From assembly GCA_034666665.1 (NCBI GenBank), contig JAXDLK010000321.1:1-17303 (forward strand): a stretch of DNA of 17,303 bases, written 5' to 3'. This document shows positions 1 through 6,766 of the stretch, piece by piece; position 1 is the stretch's first letter, and the number at the start of each line of letters is the position of its first letter. The notes beneath the pieces were generated by a model, which did not search any database, had not been told where the DNA came from, and saw only the letters and a list, made by a program, of their open reading frames with translations. The position numbers and the translations under genes are program-made. The DNA comes from JAXDLK01 sp034666665 (GTDB lineage: Bacteria > Desulfobacterota > Binatia > JACPRU01).

Positions 1-370
1 GATCGGGGTCCTTCGAGGAGGCCTTGACGCCGAGCACGCGCGTCTCGACCTCGATCGTATCTCCGACGACGACGGGAACGCCGAAGCGCATGTCGACGTA
101 CTCGAGGTTGGCGCGCGCGTTCTCGGAAACGTCCTCGACGGTCTGGCTGAACGCTACGTTCATCACCAGCCCCGGCGGAGCCACGAGGCCGCGGAACCCG
201 AACGCGCGCGCGTAGCGGATGTTCTTCGACAGCGGGTTCGTCGTCATGGTGAAGTCGGTGAAGGCGTTGAAGAGGCCTTCGTTGATGGTCTTGCCGCGCT
301 TGTGGCGGAAGACCTGGCCGGGCTGGAAGTCCTCGAGGAAGTTCCCGGTCTTCGTTCGCATCGTTGCCAT
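1..370 (-). CDS. MaoC-family (R)-hydratase, 3' end missing at window edge
   Basis: Reading the minus strand from an ATG at 370 gives 123 residues with no stop before the left edge, so the gene is cut. It begins MATMRTKTGNFLEDF and continues with PGQVFRHKRGKTINEGLFNAFT, then FGFRGLVAPPGLVMNVAFSQ and VVVGDTIEVETRVLGVKAS (given in parts). An F-x-D-F-x-x-G-x-x start, a T-x-x-E-G element near the hydratase helix and a late V-G-D-T-I strand are the layout of MaoC-like hot-dog hydratases, especially the mesaconyl-/methylmalyl-CoA type. These enzymes add water across enoyl-CoA double bonds in the cytoplasm. A GGAGGGG tract lies about 11 bases upstream of the start. A second ATG at 361 is possible but sits further from that tract. 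The exact substrate cannot be told from the visible half. Confidence 0.8.
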   Translation of the reverse strand, partial: MATMRTKTGNFLEDFQPGQVFRHKRGKTINEGLFNAFTDFTMTTNPLSKNIRYARAFGFRGLVAPPGLVMNVAFSQTVEDVSENARANLEYVDMRFGVPVVVGDTIEVETRVLGVKASSKDPD

Positions 371-531
371 GGCGACGTTCACCCCTCCGCGACGGTCGCG
401 GTACGCCGCGCTCGTAGCAACTTTCGTTCGGGGGAGAAACATGACCGACCCGGGCTGATCCTGATGACCGATCGCAGGCGACGCGGTCAGTCTCGCGCGA
501 AGCCCCGAGATGCCGCGGAGGCCTTCGTGCG

Positions 532-740
532 GACGAGCTCTACGACCGCAAGGTGCCGCCGGAGCGCGTCGCCGAGACGGATCGCCGCGTGGTCGAGGCT
601 TTCGCCGCAGGAGCGGGATCGGCGAAGGTCCCCGCCTTCAGCGGCGACGCTACGCGGCGTTCGCAGAGATCGATCTGGAGCCCGACCCTGAGCCGGAGCT
701 CGGCGAAGTCACCGGGTGCTTCCTGCGGAAGCGCTCGGCG
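532..740 (+). other. coding-like relic with apparent frame change
   Basis: From 532 the plus strand reads DELYDRKVPPERVAETDRR and then VVEAFAAGAG, with G or C at nearly every third position. No good start codon or ribosome binding site precedes it. Around 650 the protein-like reading moves to another frame (YAAFAEIDLEPDPEPELGEV). This looks like a degraded or frameshifted fragment, but GC-rich DNA can give such readings by chance, and the second half overlaps a competing minus-strand reading. I do not recognise a family. Confidence 0.2.
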
Positions 741-862
741 GCGAGCTCGACCCAATCGAAATCCGATTTGCCGAATCGGGAGCACCACCGGAGCATCACG
801 TGGAGCTGGTAGCGGATGTCGTCGTCGGTGAGGGGGGGAAGTTCGGGCCTTCGCATGTGCAT
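650..862 (-). CDS. possible small hypothetical protein (70 aa)
   Basis: The reading opens with ATG at 862 after an AGAGAG purine tract; a second in-frame ATG is at 856. The first 50 residues look like a real folded protein: an acidic opening (LPPLTDDD), then IRYQLHVMLRWCSRFGKSDF and DWVELAAERFRRKHP, which are consistent with two amphipathic helices. The last 20 residues are a low-complexity Ser/Gly tail (TSPSSGSGSGSRS), which may mean the natural end has been lost by a frameshift. Third positions are mostly G or C. No family is recognised and the gene stands alone between the MaoC and SGNH genes. Confidence 0.4.
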   Translation of the reverse strand: MHMRRPELPPLTDDDIRYQLHVMLRWCSRFGKSDFDWVELAAERFRRKHPVTSPSSGSGSGSRSISANAA

Positions 863-1031
863 GCTCTCTGTGGGATCTAACAGCAACCGGCGTACCAGCG
901 ACGCGGCACGATCTTAACCGCCGATTTACTGACGTCTTCTTCGCCGCGTCACGAAAACGGTGGTCGTGAGATGACGGTGCGACGCAAGAATGGCGGTCGT
1001 GCCCGTCAACGCCGGAAGGTGGTGATGGAGC
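863..1031. other. non-coding gap
   Basis: No convincing gene is seen here on either strand. The whole 371-1031 stretch is the only gene-poor interval over 300 bases in the window; apart from the two weak coding candidates at 532-740 and 650-862 I see no repeat, terminator or RNA gene in it. Confidence 0.5.
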
Positions 1032-2174
1032 TCACCTTCGAGGCAGAATGCCGGTGGCGCCGAGCGAGTCAACGAGCTCCTCGGCGACCAGGCGATGGCG
1101 GAGCGCGCTCGTGTGCGAATCCGTTGGTGTCACCCAGAGGGCCTGGTTGCCGAGGCGATGACGCAGGAGGTAATCCGTGATCCGATCCTGTGGATCCACC
1201 ACGACGTACCCGTTCGACGCGCAGCGCCGGGCGAGCTGGCGGACCCACGCAGGAAGAACGTCGCGGGAGCGTCCCGCCAGCCGGCCGGCGTAATCGTCCC
1301 AGTTGAGAAGCAGGACGGGCGTGATCCCACGCTCTTTCGCCAGCTGCCCGAGGCGGTCGAGCGCCGCCAGCATGTTCTCCGTCCCGGCGAGCGGCCGGAA
1401 CCGCTCCGGGACATCTGCCGGCGGGGGCCGGTAGCGTCCCGTTTTCGGATCCTGCTCGACGGCGACGAGGCCGAGCGGCATCGGATGCCGTCCCTTGCGG
1501 CGCGCCCGGCGCCGCCTCACCACTTCTCGGAGGAAGGATTTGCGGAGCGACCACACGGAAGGGGATTCCTGCAGGAAGTTCGGCAGATCCATGTCGTTCG
1601 CTACCCAGTTGAGGATCACGGCGTCGGCGTCGAGCTCGTCTCGGGTCTCGGCGAAGGTCTGGACCTCCTGGACCGTGTTGTACCCGGGAACCGCGAGGTT
1701 CCAGACCTCGACGCCTCCCGGGCGCGTGCGTTCCACCAGTGATTCCAGCTGCGTCAGGAACGTCTCTTCGCGCGGCACGCCCCAGCCGAACATGTGAGAG
1801 TCTCCGAGACCGACGATGCGGAAGACGCCGGGCCGCTTCTCGACCGGGCGCTCGGCGTCACGGATGCCGTAGGAGTTGATCGTCGCCGGCGCCCCACGAA
1901 ACGTTCCGCGCGCTCCTGGCTGCAGCGCGTAGACGATCCGCGGGTTCGCCACGACCCGCAGCAGGTCGGCGAGCGTGAGCTCTTCTCCCGCTCGGCGAAC
2001 GTGCCGTCCGCTCACGAGCTCGTCCAGGTAATTTCGATCGAGAGCGGCGACGATCCGTGCGCCGATCTCCAGGCAGAGCAAGGCGGTGAGCACCGCACCG
2101 GCGATCAGCAGCGAGCGACCGAGGAGGGTGCTCCCGAATGGCCGCTTGCCGGGCATGCCGGGCGCGCTCACCAC
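1032..2174 (-). CDS. membrane-anchored SGNH/GDSL hydrolase
   Basis: This 380-residue protein has a hydrophobic segment at about residues 17-45 (LLGRSLLIAGAVLTALLCLE), probably a signal anchor that places the catalytic domain outside the cytoplasm. SGNH motifs appear in order: block I G-D-S-H at 124-127 with nucleophile Ser126, block II around the glycine of NLAVPGYNTVQE, block III V-A-N-D with Asn193, and block V D-S-H with Asp352 and His354 followed by LRHRLVAEEL. Family members are esterases or acyltransferases, often acting on cell-envelope glycans or lipids; the substrate here is unknown. The start is GTG at 2174, with AAGG and GGAG tracts just upstream; ATG at 2156 is an alternative. It lies 13 bases after tetR and is probably co-transcribed with it. 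Confidence 0.8.
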   Translation of the reverse strand: MVSAPGMPGKRPFGSTLLGRSLLIAGAVLTALLCLEIGARIVAALDRNYLDELVSGRHVRRAGEELTLADLLRVVANPRIVYALQPGARGTFRGAPATINSYGIRDAERPVEKRPGVFRIVGLGDSHMFGWGVPREETFLTQLESLVERTRPGGVEVWNLAVPGYNTVQEVQTFAETRDELDADAVILNWVANDMDLPNFLQESPSVWSLRKSFLREVVRRRRARRKGRHPMPLGLVAVEQDPKTGRYRPPPADVPERFRPLAGTENMLAALDRLGQLAKERGITPVLLLNWDDYAGRLAGRSRDVLPAWVRQLARRCASNGYVVVDPQDRITDYLLRHRLGNQALWVTPTDSHTSALRHRLVAEELVDSLGATGILPRR

Positions 2175-2187
2175 CGCTCCGCCGCCT

Positions 2188-2808
2188 TCAGGAATGCGCC
2201 GAGTCGTCGAGCGGCGCCGCGAGCCGCGCGAGCGCCTGGCGGAAGAGCCGGCGGGCCCGCGGTGGATCGGCGTGCTCCTCGAAGTACGAGCTCGTGAGCA
2301 GGCCGACGAGCACGGCGAGCGCGGTCTCGGCGCTCTCGTCCGCCGGCCGGGTGGCGGCGCCGGAGGTCCGGCGGAAGATCGCCGTGAGGTACGCGTTCAT
2401 CTGCGCGTCGAAGTTCGATTTGATCCGCCACAGCCGGCGGTCGTGCGTCGACAGGCCGAAGAGCTCCAGCATCGCGCCCTGCTCGGGACGCGTCATCACC
2501 GCGCCGCCGAAGAAGTAGTCCGCGAGAGCGTCGAAGACCTCGTCCGGCGAATCGCCGTGGAGGCTCAGTACGTCGCGAAGGATGTTCTGCGCGCGGAGAT
2601 CGAGCAGCTCCGCGAGCACCGCGTCCTTGCCGGGGAAGTAGTAGAGGAGATGGCTCGCCGACATTCCGGACGCCGCCGCGAGGTCCGCCAGCGAGGTGTT
2701 CGAGTACCCCTTTTCGCAGATCAGACGAAAAAGGGCACGGAGCACGCCCCGGCGGCGGTCAGCCTCGCCGATCGTGGAACCGCGTGCTTGCAAGCGGGGT
2801 CGCCCCAT
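2188..2808 (-). CDS. TetR/AcrR-family transcriptional regulator
   Basis: This 206-residue protein has the standard TetR layout. An N-terminal DNA-binding domain at about residues 18-65 includes the helix-turn-helix LADLAAASGMSASHLLYYF and the family signature Y-Y-F-x-x-K-D. A variable helical ligand-binding domain follows. It is divergent from the LLM flavin oxidoreductase and upstream of the SGNH hydrolase, so it likely controls both units. The intergenic region carries two copies of an inverted repeat that fit a TetR operator, one of them directly in front of this gene. Such regulators release DNA when they bind a small molecule; the ligand is not evident. Confidence 0.9.
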   Translation of the reverse strand: MGRPRLQARGSTIGEADRRRGVLRALFRLICEKGYSNTSLADLAAASGMSASHLLYYFPGKDAVLAELLDLRAQNILRDVLSLHGDSPDEVFDALADYFFGGAVMTRPEQGAMLELFGLSTHDRRLWRIKSNFDAQMNAYLTAIFRRTSGAATRPADESAETALAVLVGLLTSSYFEEHADPPRARRLFRQALARLAAPLDDSAHS

Positions 2809-2816
2809 GTTACGCG

Positions 2817-2835
2817 GTTTGAATAGTATTCAAAC
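2817..2835. promoter_or_regulatory. TetR operator candidate 1 (perfect 19-bp palindrome)
   Basis: GTTTGAATA-G-TATTCAAAC is a perfect inverted repeat with 9-bp arms about a central G, starting 9 bases upstream of the tetR start codon. It covers a possible minus-strand -10 element (TATTCA at 2825-2820). A TTGACG -35 element sits 17 bases further upstream (2848-2843), so a bound regulator would block tetR transcription. Confidence 0.7.
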
Positions 2836-2848
2836 GAGGCAGCGTCAA
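2820..2848 (-). promoter_or_regulatory. candidate tetR promoter
   Basis: On the minus strand TTGACG (2848-2843), a 17-base spacer and TATTCA (2825-2820) resemble a sigma70-type promoter. The -10 lies inside the first operator. The implied leader is very short (about 5 bases), so the exact start is uncertain. Confidence 0.4.
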
Positions 2849-2883
2849 CGTGACGGGAACGCCTCCACAGGCGCACGAGCATA

Positions 2884-2902
2884 GGTTGAAGAGCCTTCAA
2901 GG
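2884..2902. promoter_or_regulatory. TetR operator candidate 2 (imperfect copy)
   Basis: TTGAAG-AGC-CTTCAA (2886-2900) has 6-bp perfect arms. Aligned on its centre with the first site it shares the pattern TTGAAnAGnnTTCAA. It is 67 bases from the first site and ends just before the GGGAGAGGAG ribosome binding site of the LLM oxidoreductase gene. It is suited to repress that gene. Confidence 0.6.
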
Positions 2903-2919
2903 GCGGGAGAGGAGACTTC

Positions 2920-4026
2920 ATGCACGTCGGAATGGCGACGATCTTTCAGAATCCGCTGGGGCAACGGTCCGATTACGACGTCTACCAGAGCGACGTCCGG
3001 CTGACGGAGCTGGTCGAGCCTCTCGGGTTCGATTCGATCTGGGGCGTCGAGCACCATTTCACCGACTACACGATGTGTCCGGACGTCCTCCAGTTCCTCA
3101 CCTGGGTGGCCGGCCGTACGCGTACGATCCAGCTCGGCTCGATGGTCGTGGTGCTGCCGTGGCACGACCCGATCCGCGTCGCCGAGCAGATCTCCGTGCT
3201 GGATCATCTCTCGAACGGCCGCTTCATCCTCGGGATCGGTCGCGGTCTCGGTCGGGTCGAGTTCGACGGTTTCCGCGTACCGATGGACGAGTCGCGTGCG
3301 CGCTTCGTCGAGGCCGGCGAGATGATCCTCCGCGGACTCGAGCAGGGCTACTGCGAGTACGACGGCAAGTACGTGAAGCAGCCGCGGCGGGACATCCGCC
3401 CGCGTCCGTTCCGCTCGTTTCGCGGGCGGACGTATGCCGCTGCCGTGTCTCCGGAGTCGGCCCACATCATGGCCGAGCTCGGAATCGGGATCCTCATCAT
3501 TCCGCAGAAACCCTGGGAATCCCTCGCCCTCGAGCTCGACGACTATCGCGGCACCTACCGGCGAGTGAACGGCGTCGAGGCCCCTCCGCCGGTCGTGGCC
3601 GGGTGGACCTTCTGTGACGAGGACGAGGATCGAGCCCGCGAGATGGCCTGGAAGTACATCGGCGGCTACTGGGAGACGGTCCTTCGCCACTACGAACTCC
3701 AGGGAGACCACTTGGCCAAGACCGTCGGCTACGAGTACTACGGCGCGTTGCAGAAGAACGTCCGCGACGGCGCGGACGCGATCAAGGAGTTCTTCCTCGG
3801 CCTGCAGTTCTGGGGAACTCCCGAACAGTGCTACGAGAGGATCATGGACGTCCGCTCGCGAGTCGGCCACGATTCCTTCGTCGGCGTCTTCAGCTACGCC
3901 GGAATGCCTCCCGAAGAGGCGGAGCGGAGCCTGCGGCTCTTCGCCCGCGAGGTGATGCCCGAGCTGAAGAAGGTGCCGTCCCCGGCGGAGACCCGCGCCG
4001 ACGACAGAGTCGCGGCTTCCGCATAG
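2920..4026 (+). CDS. LLM-class flavin-dependent oxidoreductase
   Basis: This 368-residue protein has the bacterial luciferase-like TIM-barrel pattern. It includes LVEPLGFDSIWGVEHHF near residues 30-47, RTIQLGSMVVVLPWHDPIRV near 68-87, the hallmark LDHLSNGRFILGIGRG near 95-110, and a later substrate-lobe region with GTPEQCYERI. Members are usually F420- or FMN-dependent monooxygenases or reductases. Cofactor and substrate cannot be assigned from sequence alone. The ATG follows a strong purine ribosome binding site (GGGAGAGGAG) at about 7 bases. It is divergent from tetR, with two TetR-operator-like palindromes in between, so it is probably induced by a small molecule, perhaps its own substrate. 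Confidence 0.9.
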   Translation: MHVGMATIFQNPLGQRSDYDVYQSDVRLTELVEPLGFDSIWGVEHHFTDYTMCPDVLQFLTWVAGRTRTIQLGSMVVVLPWHDPIRVAEQISVLDHLSNGRFILGIGRGLGRVEFDGFRVPMDESRARFVEAGEMILRGLEQGYCEYDGKYVKQPRRDIRPRPFRSFRGRTYAAAVSPESAHIMAELGIGILIIPQKPWESLALELDDYRGTYRRVNGVEAPPPVVAGWTFCDEDEDRAREMAWKYIGGYWETVLRHYELQGDHLAKTVGYEYYGALQKNVRDGADAIKEFFLGLQFWGTPEQCYERIMDVRSRVGHDSFVGVFSYAGMPPEEAERSLRLFAREVMPELKKVPSPAETRADDRVAASA

Positions 4027-4064
4027 CCGCCGACGCCCGCGGCGGCGATCCAGTAGACGACCCG

Positions 4065-4097
4065 CGGCGGGAACCCTGGCCAGCAGGGTTCCCGCCG
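4065..4097. terminator. bidirectional hairpin between convergent genes
   Basis: CGGCGGGAACCCTG, a five-base loop (GCCAG), then CAGGGTTCCCGCCG form a perfect 14-bp stem. It sits between the LLM gene and the convergent phasin-like gene. No T-run follows on either strand, so termination would rely on the stem itself or on Rho. Confidence 0.7.
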
Positions 4098-4113
4098 TAG
4101 GGGCCTGTCGCGA

Positions 4114-4440
4114 TCAGTCCTGAGCGGTCGCCTTGTGAGGCTTCCGGCCCCGTGCGGTCCTGCGGTCGCCCTTACCGGAGAGAGGCTCGAGCGCGTCGAT
4201 CAGGCGGAAGGTGTAATCCTTCTGCGCCTCGAGCACGCCTTCCCAGAAGCCGAACGTCTTCTCCGCGATGTCGCGAGGCTGCGGAAGACGATCCGCAAAT
4301 GGCAGCTGCGGCAGCTCCGGGACGAAGTTCGCGACCCGCTCGGTCACGGACGACAGGGTGTTGAGGCTCAGATCCTGAACTCGTTTCGCCGTCGAGATCA
4401 GCTGCTCCCCGACGCGATCGGCCACGTTGACGTACGACAT
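4114..4440 (-). CDS. phasin-like / HbhA-like small helical protein
   Basis: This 108-residue protein starts at ATG 4440 behind an AGGAGGT ribosome binding site; the longer reading to 4485 would run through the operator and is rejected. Residues 4-38 (VNVADRVGEQLISTAKRVQD and on) and 57-86 (DIAEKTFGFWEGVLEAQKDY) are predicted helices joined by a Pro-rich linker (VPELPQLPFADRLPQP). The tail is basic (RRTARGRKPHK). This matches small phasin-like proteins that coat polyhydroxyalkanoate granules or associate with lipid or nucleoid surfaces. The adjacent XRE regulator and shared operator support a regulated pair. No PHA synthase is in view, so a granule role is inference. Confidence 0.6.
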   Translation of the reverse strand: MSYVNVADRVGEQLISTAKRVQDLSLNTLSSVTERVANFVPELPQLPFADRLPQPRDIAEKTFGFWEGVLEAQKDYTFRLIDALEPLSGKGDRRTARGRKPHKATAQD

Positions 4441-4462
4441 TCCTCGGTCACCTCCTGAATTT

Positions 4463-4488
4463 GGTTTGCTTGGTATGCCAAGCAAACC
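4463..4488. promoter_or_regulatory. XRE operator site 1 (upstream of phasin-like gene)
   Basis: GGTTTGCTTGG, a four-base centre (TATG) and CCAAGCAAACC form a perfect inverted repeat with 11-bp arms, between the XRE stop and the phasin-like gene's ribosome binding site. A TTGACT element on the minus strand (4501-4496, overlapping the XRE stop codon) could be the -35 of a promoter whose -10 falls inside the repeat. The same core recurs upstream of the XRE gene. Confidence 0.75.
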
Positions 4489-4497
4489 CTCGGTGAG

Positions 4498-4854
4498 TCA
4501 AGTGACCGATTCGAGAAAGCTTCGGTAGACCCTGAGCAGCGCCTCTTTCTGACCGGCGGTGATCCGCGCATCGACGCGGATCGCTCGTTCCACGTCCGTC
4601 TGTTCGCCGCGCGGCTCCTCGTCCTCGAGGAGACCGACCCGCGCGTAGAGCGCCTTCACCGAGAGATGAAGCGCGTCGGCGATCGACTTCAGCACCGGAG
4701 CGGAAGGACGGTAGACGCCGCGCTCCACCTGGCTCAGGTACGCGTTCGAGATCGTGGTCAGGCTCTCGAGCTGCCGGAGCGACAGGTTCGCGAGCCGGCG
4801 CTGCGCGCGAAGGAATTCACCGAGCGATTTCCAGGCGCCGTCGTTCTTGCCCAT
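4498..4854 (-). CDS. XRE-family helix-turn-helix regulator
   Basis: This 118-residue protein has an HTH_3 domain at about residues 10-75. It includes LGEFLRAQRRLANLSLRQLE, then SNAYLSQVERGVYRPS (the S-Q-x-E-x-G recognition-helix signature) and LKSIADALHLSVKALY. The remaining 40 residues are acidic then helical (RITAGQKEALLRVYRSFLES) and may dimerise. It lies upstream of the phasin-like gene on the same strand, with matching inverted repeats in front of both genes. That indicates autoregulation plus control of its neighbour. A comparable pairing is known in mycobacteria, where an XRE regulator (Rv0474) precedes hbhA. Confidence 0.9.
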   Translation of the reverse strand: MGKNDGAWKSLGEFLRAQRRLANLSLRQLESLTTISNAYLSQVERGVYRPSAPVLKSIADALHLSVKALYARVGLLEDEEPRGEQTDVERAIRVDARITAGQKEALLRVYRSFLESVT

Positions 4855-4872
4855 GACGCGCCACGCTTAACG

Positions 4873-4892
4873 TTGCTTGGGATACCACGCAA
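4873..4892. promoter_or_regulatory. XRE operator site 2 (upstream of XRE gene)
   Basis: TTGCTTGG-GATA-CCACGCAA repeats the core of the site at 4463-4488 with the same four-base spacing and one mismatch in the right arm. It lies 19 bases upstream of the XRE start codon and 50 bases upstream of the divergent amidase gene. On the minus strand TTGCGT and TTAAGC, 16 bases apart, could be promoter boxes overlapping it. Confidence 0.7.
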
Positions 4893-4942
4893 GCGCCGAC
4901 AGGCGGGTTGACGCCGTTCGGGACACGAGCGATCTCTCGGGT

Positions 4943-5833
4943 ATGGCCCGCCTCGTGGCGATCGCAGCATGTCAGTTCGTGATGCGAGCGATCGAGAGCT
5001 TCGACGACTTCGGGGAGCACGTGCGAGGTCTGCTCGACGGTGCGCGCGGCGCCGACGTCGTCGTCTTTCCCGAGCTCTTCACGCTCGAGCTGTTCACCCT
5101 GCTCCCGGAATGGCGCTCGCGATCGCTCGCTGATGCCGGGGAGATCGACCGGTACACCAGGGAGTATCGCGAGCTCTTCGCGGTTGAAGCGCGCGCGCGA
5201 GCGCAGCATCTGCTCGCCGGGTCGCACCTGGTGCGCGACCGCGAAGGTCTCCTGAACGTGGCGCACCTCTTCCGGCCCGATGGTACGGCGGTGATGCATG
5301 CCAAGACGCACATCTTTCCTGCCGAATCGACGTGGGCGAGCGGCGAAGGCGACGCGATGGACGCGATCGACCTGCCGTTCGCGCGTGTCGGCATCAACGT
5401 CTGCTACGAGGCGGAGATTCCGGAATGCTCCGCCTCACTGGCGGAGCAGGGGGCGCAGGTGCTGCTTTGCCCGTCGTTCACCCTCTCCGAGCACGGCTTC
5501 TGGCGGGTCCGGCATTCGCTGCAGGCGAGGTGCATCGAGAACCAGACGTATGCGGTGCACTGCTGTACCGTGGGCGGTCCCGGCGCGCCTCTCCCGGAAG
5601 GATGGGGCCGGAGCTCGATCCTGGCGCCGTGCGACCTGCCGTGGCCGGCAGACGGCGTGCTCGCCCAAGCGGACGCGAACCGGGAGGGCGTGATCGCCGC
5701 GGAGATCGACCTCGACGAGCTCGAGGAGAACCGCACCAGTGGTGCCGCCCCCACCTTCCGCGATCGGCGGCGGCGATCTGCCCTCTACCGCGAGTGGCGG
5801 AGCCACGCGTCGATCAAAGGAGGAGACAGATGA
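4943..5833 (+). CDS. nitrilase-superfamily carbon-nitrogen hydrolase
   Basis: This 296-residue cytoplasmic enzyme hydrolyses non-peptide C-N bonds (amide, nitrile or carbamoyl). The catalytic triad is visible: Glu44 in VVFPELF, Lys121 in HAKTHIFPAE and Cys154 in GINVCYEAEIPE. Further family elements are LLAGSHLV and the ARCIENQTYAVHCCTVGG segment. ATG 4943 was chosen because the homologous region begins immediately (ARLVAIAACQF); a longer reading to TTG 4877 would overlap the XRE operator. The TGA stop overlaps the ATG of the deacetylase gene (ATGA), so the two are translationally coupled and probably act on related substrates. The substrate is not identifiable. Confidence 0.85.
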   Translation: MARLVAIAACQFVMRAIESFDDFGEHVRGLLDGARGADVVVFPELFTLELFTLLPEWRSRSLADAGEIDRYTREYRELFAVEARARAQHLLAGSHLVRDREGLLNVAHLFRPDGTAVMHAKTHIFPAESTWASGEGDAMDAIDLPFARVGINVCYEAEIPECSASLAEQGAQVLLCPSFTLSEHGFWRVRHSLQARCIENQTYAVHCCTVGGPGAPLPEGWGRSSILAPCDLPWPADGVLAQADANREGVIAAEIDLDELEENRTSGAAPTFRDRRRRSALYREWRSHASIKGGDR

Positions 5834-6687
5834 GCGCTCCCGCTCCGCGGCTCACGTGCGCGCTGACGTTCGATTTCGACGCCATGTCCGTGTGGATCGG
5901 CTCGATGAAGTCGAACAACCCGAGCATGATCTCGCGCGGCGAGTTCGGCGCCGTCGCCGTACCGCGCATCCTCGACCTCTGCCGCAAATACGGGATCCGA
6001 GCTTCTTGGTGCGTCCCTGGCCATACCGCGTACGCGTACCCGGACCTCGTCCGTCGCGTGCGCGACGAGGGTCACGAGATCGTCCATCACGGCTGGGTGC
6101 ACGAGAATCCGGCGAGCTTCGACGAAGCAGGGGAGCGCCGCGTCCTCGAGCGGGGGCTCGAGGCGCTCGAGAAGGTCGCGGGCCGTCGGCCGCGCGGTTA
6201 CCGATCCCCGGCGTGGGACCTGAGCCCGCGAACCGCGTCGCTCCTCCTCGAGTACGGCTTCGAGTACGACTCGAGCTGCATGGGCAACGACTTCTATCCT
6301 TACTACCTGCGGAGCGGCGACCGCTGGTCGACCGACGACGTGTACGTCTTCGGCGAGCCCACGCGCATCGTGGAGCTCCCAGTCACCTGGGGTCTGGACG
6401 ATTTTCCCCCGTTCGAGTTCGTGCTCGGGTCGAACACCGGTCTTTCCGCGCCTTCCGCGGTCGAGGAGATCTGGCGCGGGGATTTCGACTGGGCGTACGC
6501 GAACTGTCCGGGTGGACTCTACGACCTGACCTTGCACCCGCAGGTGATCGGCCGCGGGCACCGCATGCTGATGCTCGAGCGGCTGATCCGTCATTTCCAG
6601 GATCACGACGGCGTCGTCTTCGCGTCGCTCGCCGATTACGCGGAGCGCTGGCGCGCGGACAACCCGCTCGGCGAGGTCGCGGCGTAG
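5830..6687 (+). CDS. polysaccharide deacetylase-family (CE4-like, PuuE/PgdA-type) hydrolase
   Basis: This 285-residue protein starts in the ATGA overlap behind AGGAGGAGA. CE4-type motifs are visible: TFDFDAMSVW (Asp15 and Asp17), the metal-binding HHGWVHE segment (His86, His87, His91), RSPAWDLSP, and a late LTLHPQVIGR with a conserved His. There is no signal peptide, so it is likely cytoplasmic. That fits the branch containing PuuE-type allantoinase and Helicobacter PgdA-like proteins, which act on small amides or imides rather than exported glycans. Coupling to an amidase suggests a two-step C-N bond cleavage route. Family is secure, substrate is not. Confidence 0.85.
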   Translation: MSAPAPRLTCALTFDFDAMSVWIGSMKSNNPSMISRGEFGAVAVPRILDLCRKYGIRASWCVPGHTAYAYPDLVRRVRDEGHEIVHHGWVHENPASFDEAGERRVLERGLEALEKVAGRRPRGYRSPAWDLSPRTASLLLEYGFEYDSSCMGNDFYPYYLRSGDRWSTDDVYVFGEPTRIVELPVTWGLDDFPPFEFVLGSNTGLSAPSAVEEIWRGDFDWAYANCPGGLYDLTLHPQVIGRGHRMLMLERLIRHFQDHDGVVFASLADYAERWRADNPLGEVAA

Positions 6688-6766
6688 CCGCTCGACCGGC
6701 GGCGCTCGCCGTACACGGCGCTACCAAACCGTCGAGGAGCTGGTATAGACGACCCGATCGCGATCG

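Noticed and set aside
971..1180. Small plus-strand open frame
   Set aside because: Most of it is antisense to the SGNH hydrolase, and it lacks a ribosome binding site and protein-like composition.
2845..3870. Minus-strand open frame of 341 codons
   Set aside because: It is antisense to the LLM oxidoreductase and crosses the operator region; composition is shadow-like.
4877..4942. Longer N-terminus for the nitrilase-type gene
   Set aside because: The added residues lie across the XRE operator and show no family similarity; the conserved protein begins at ATG 4943.
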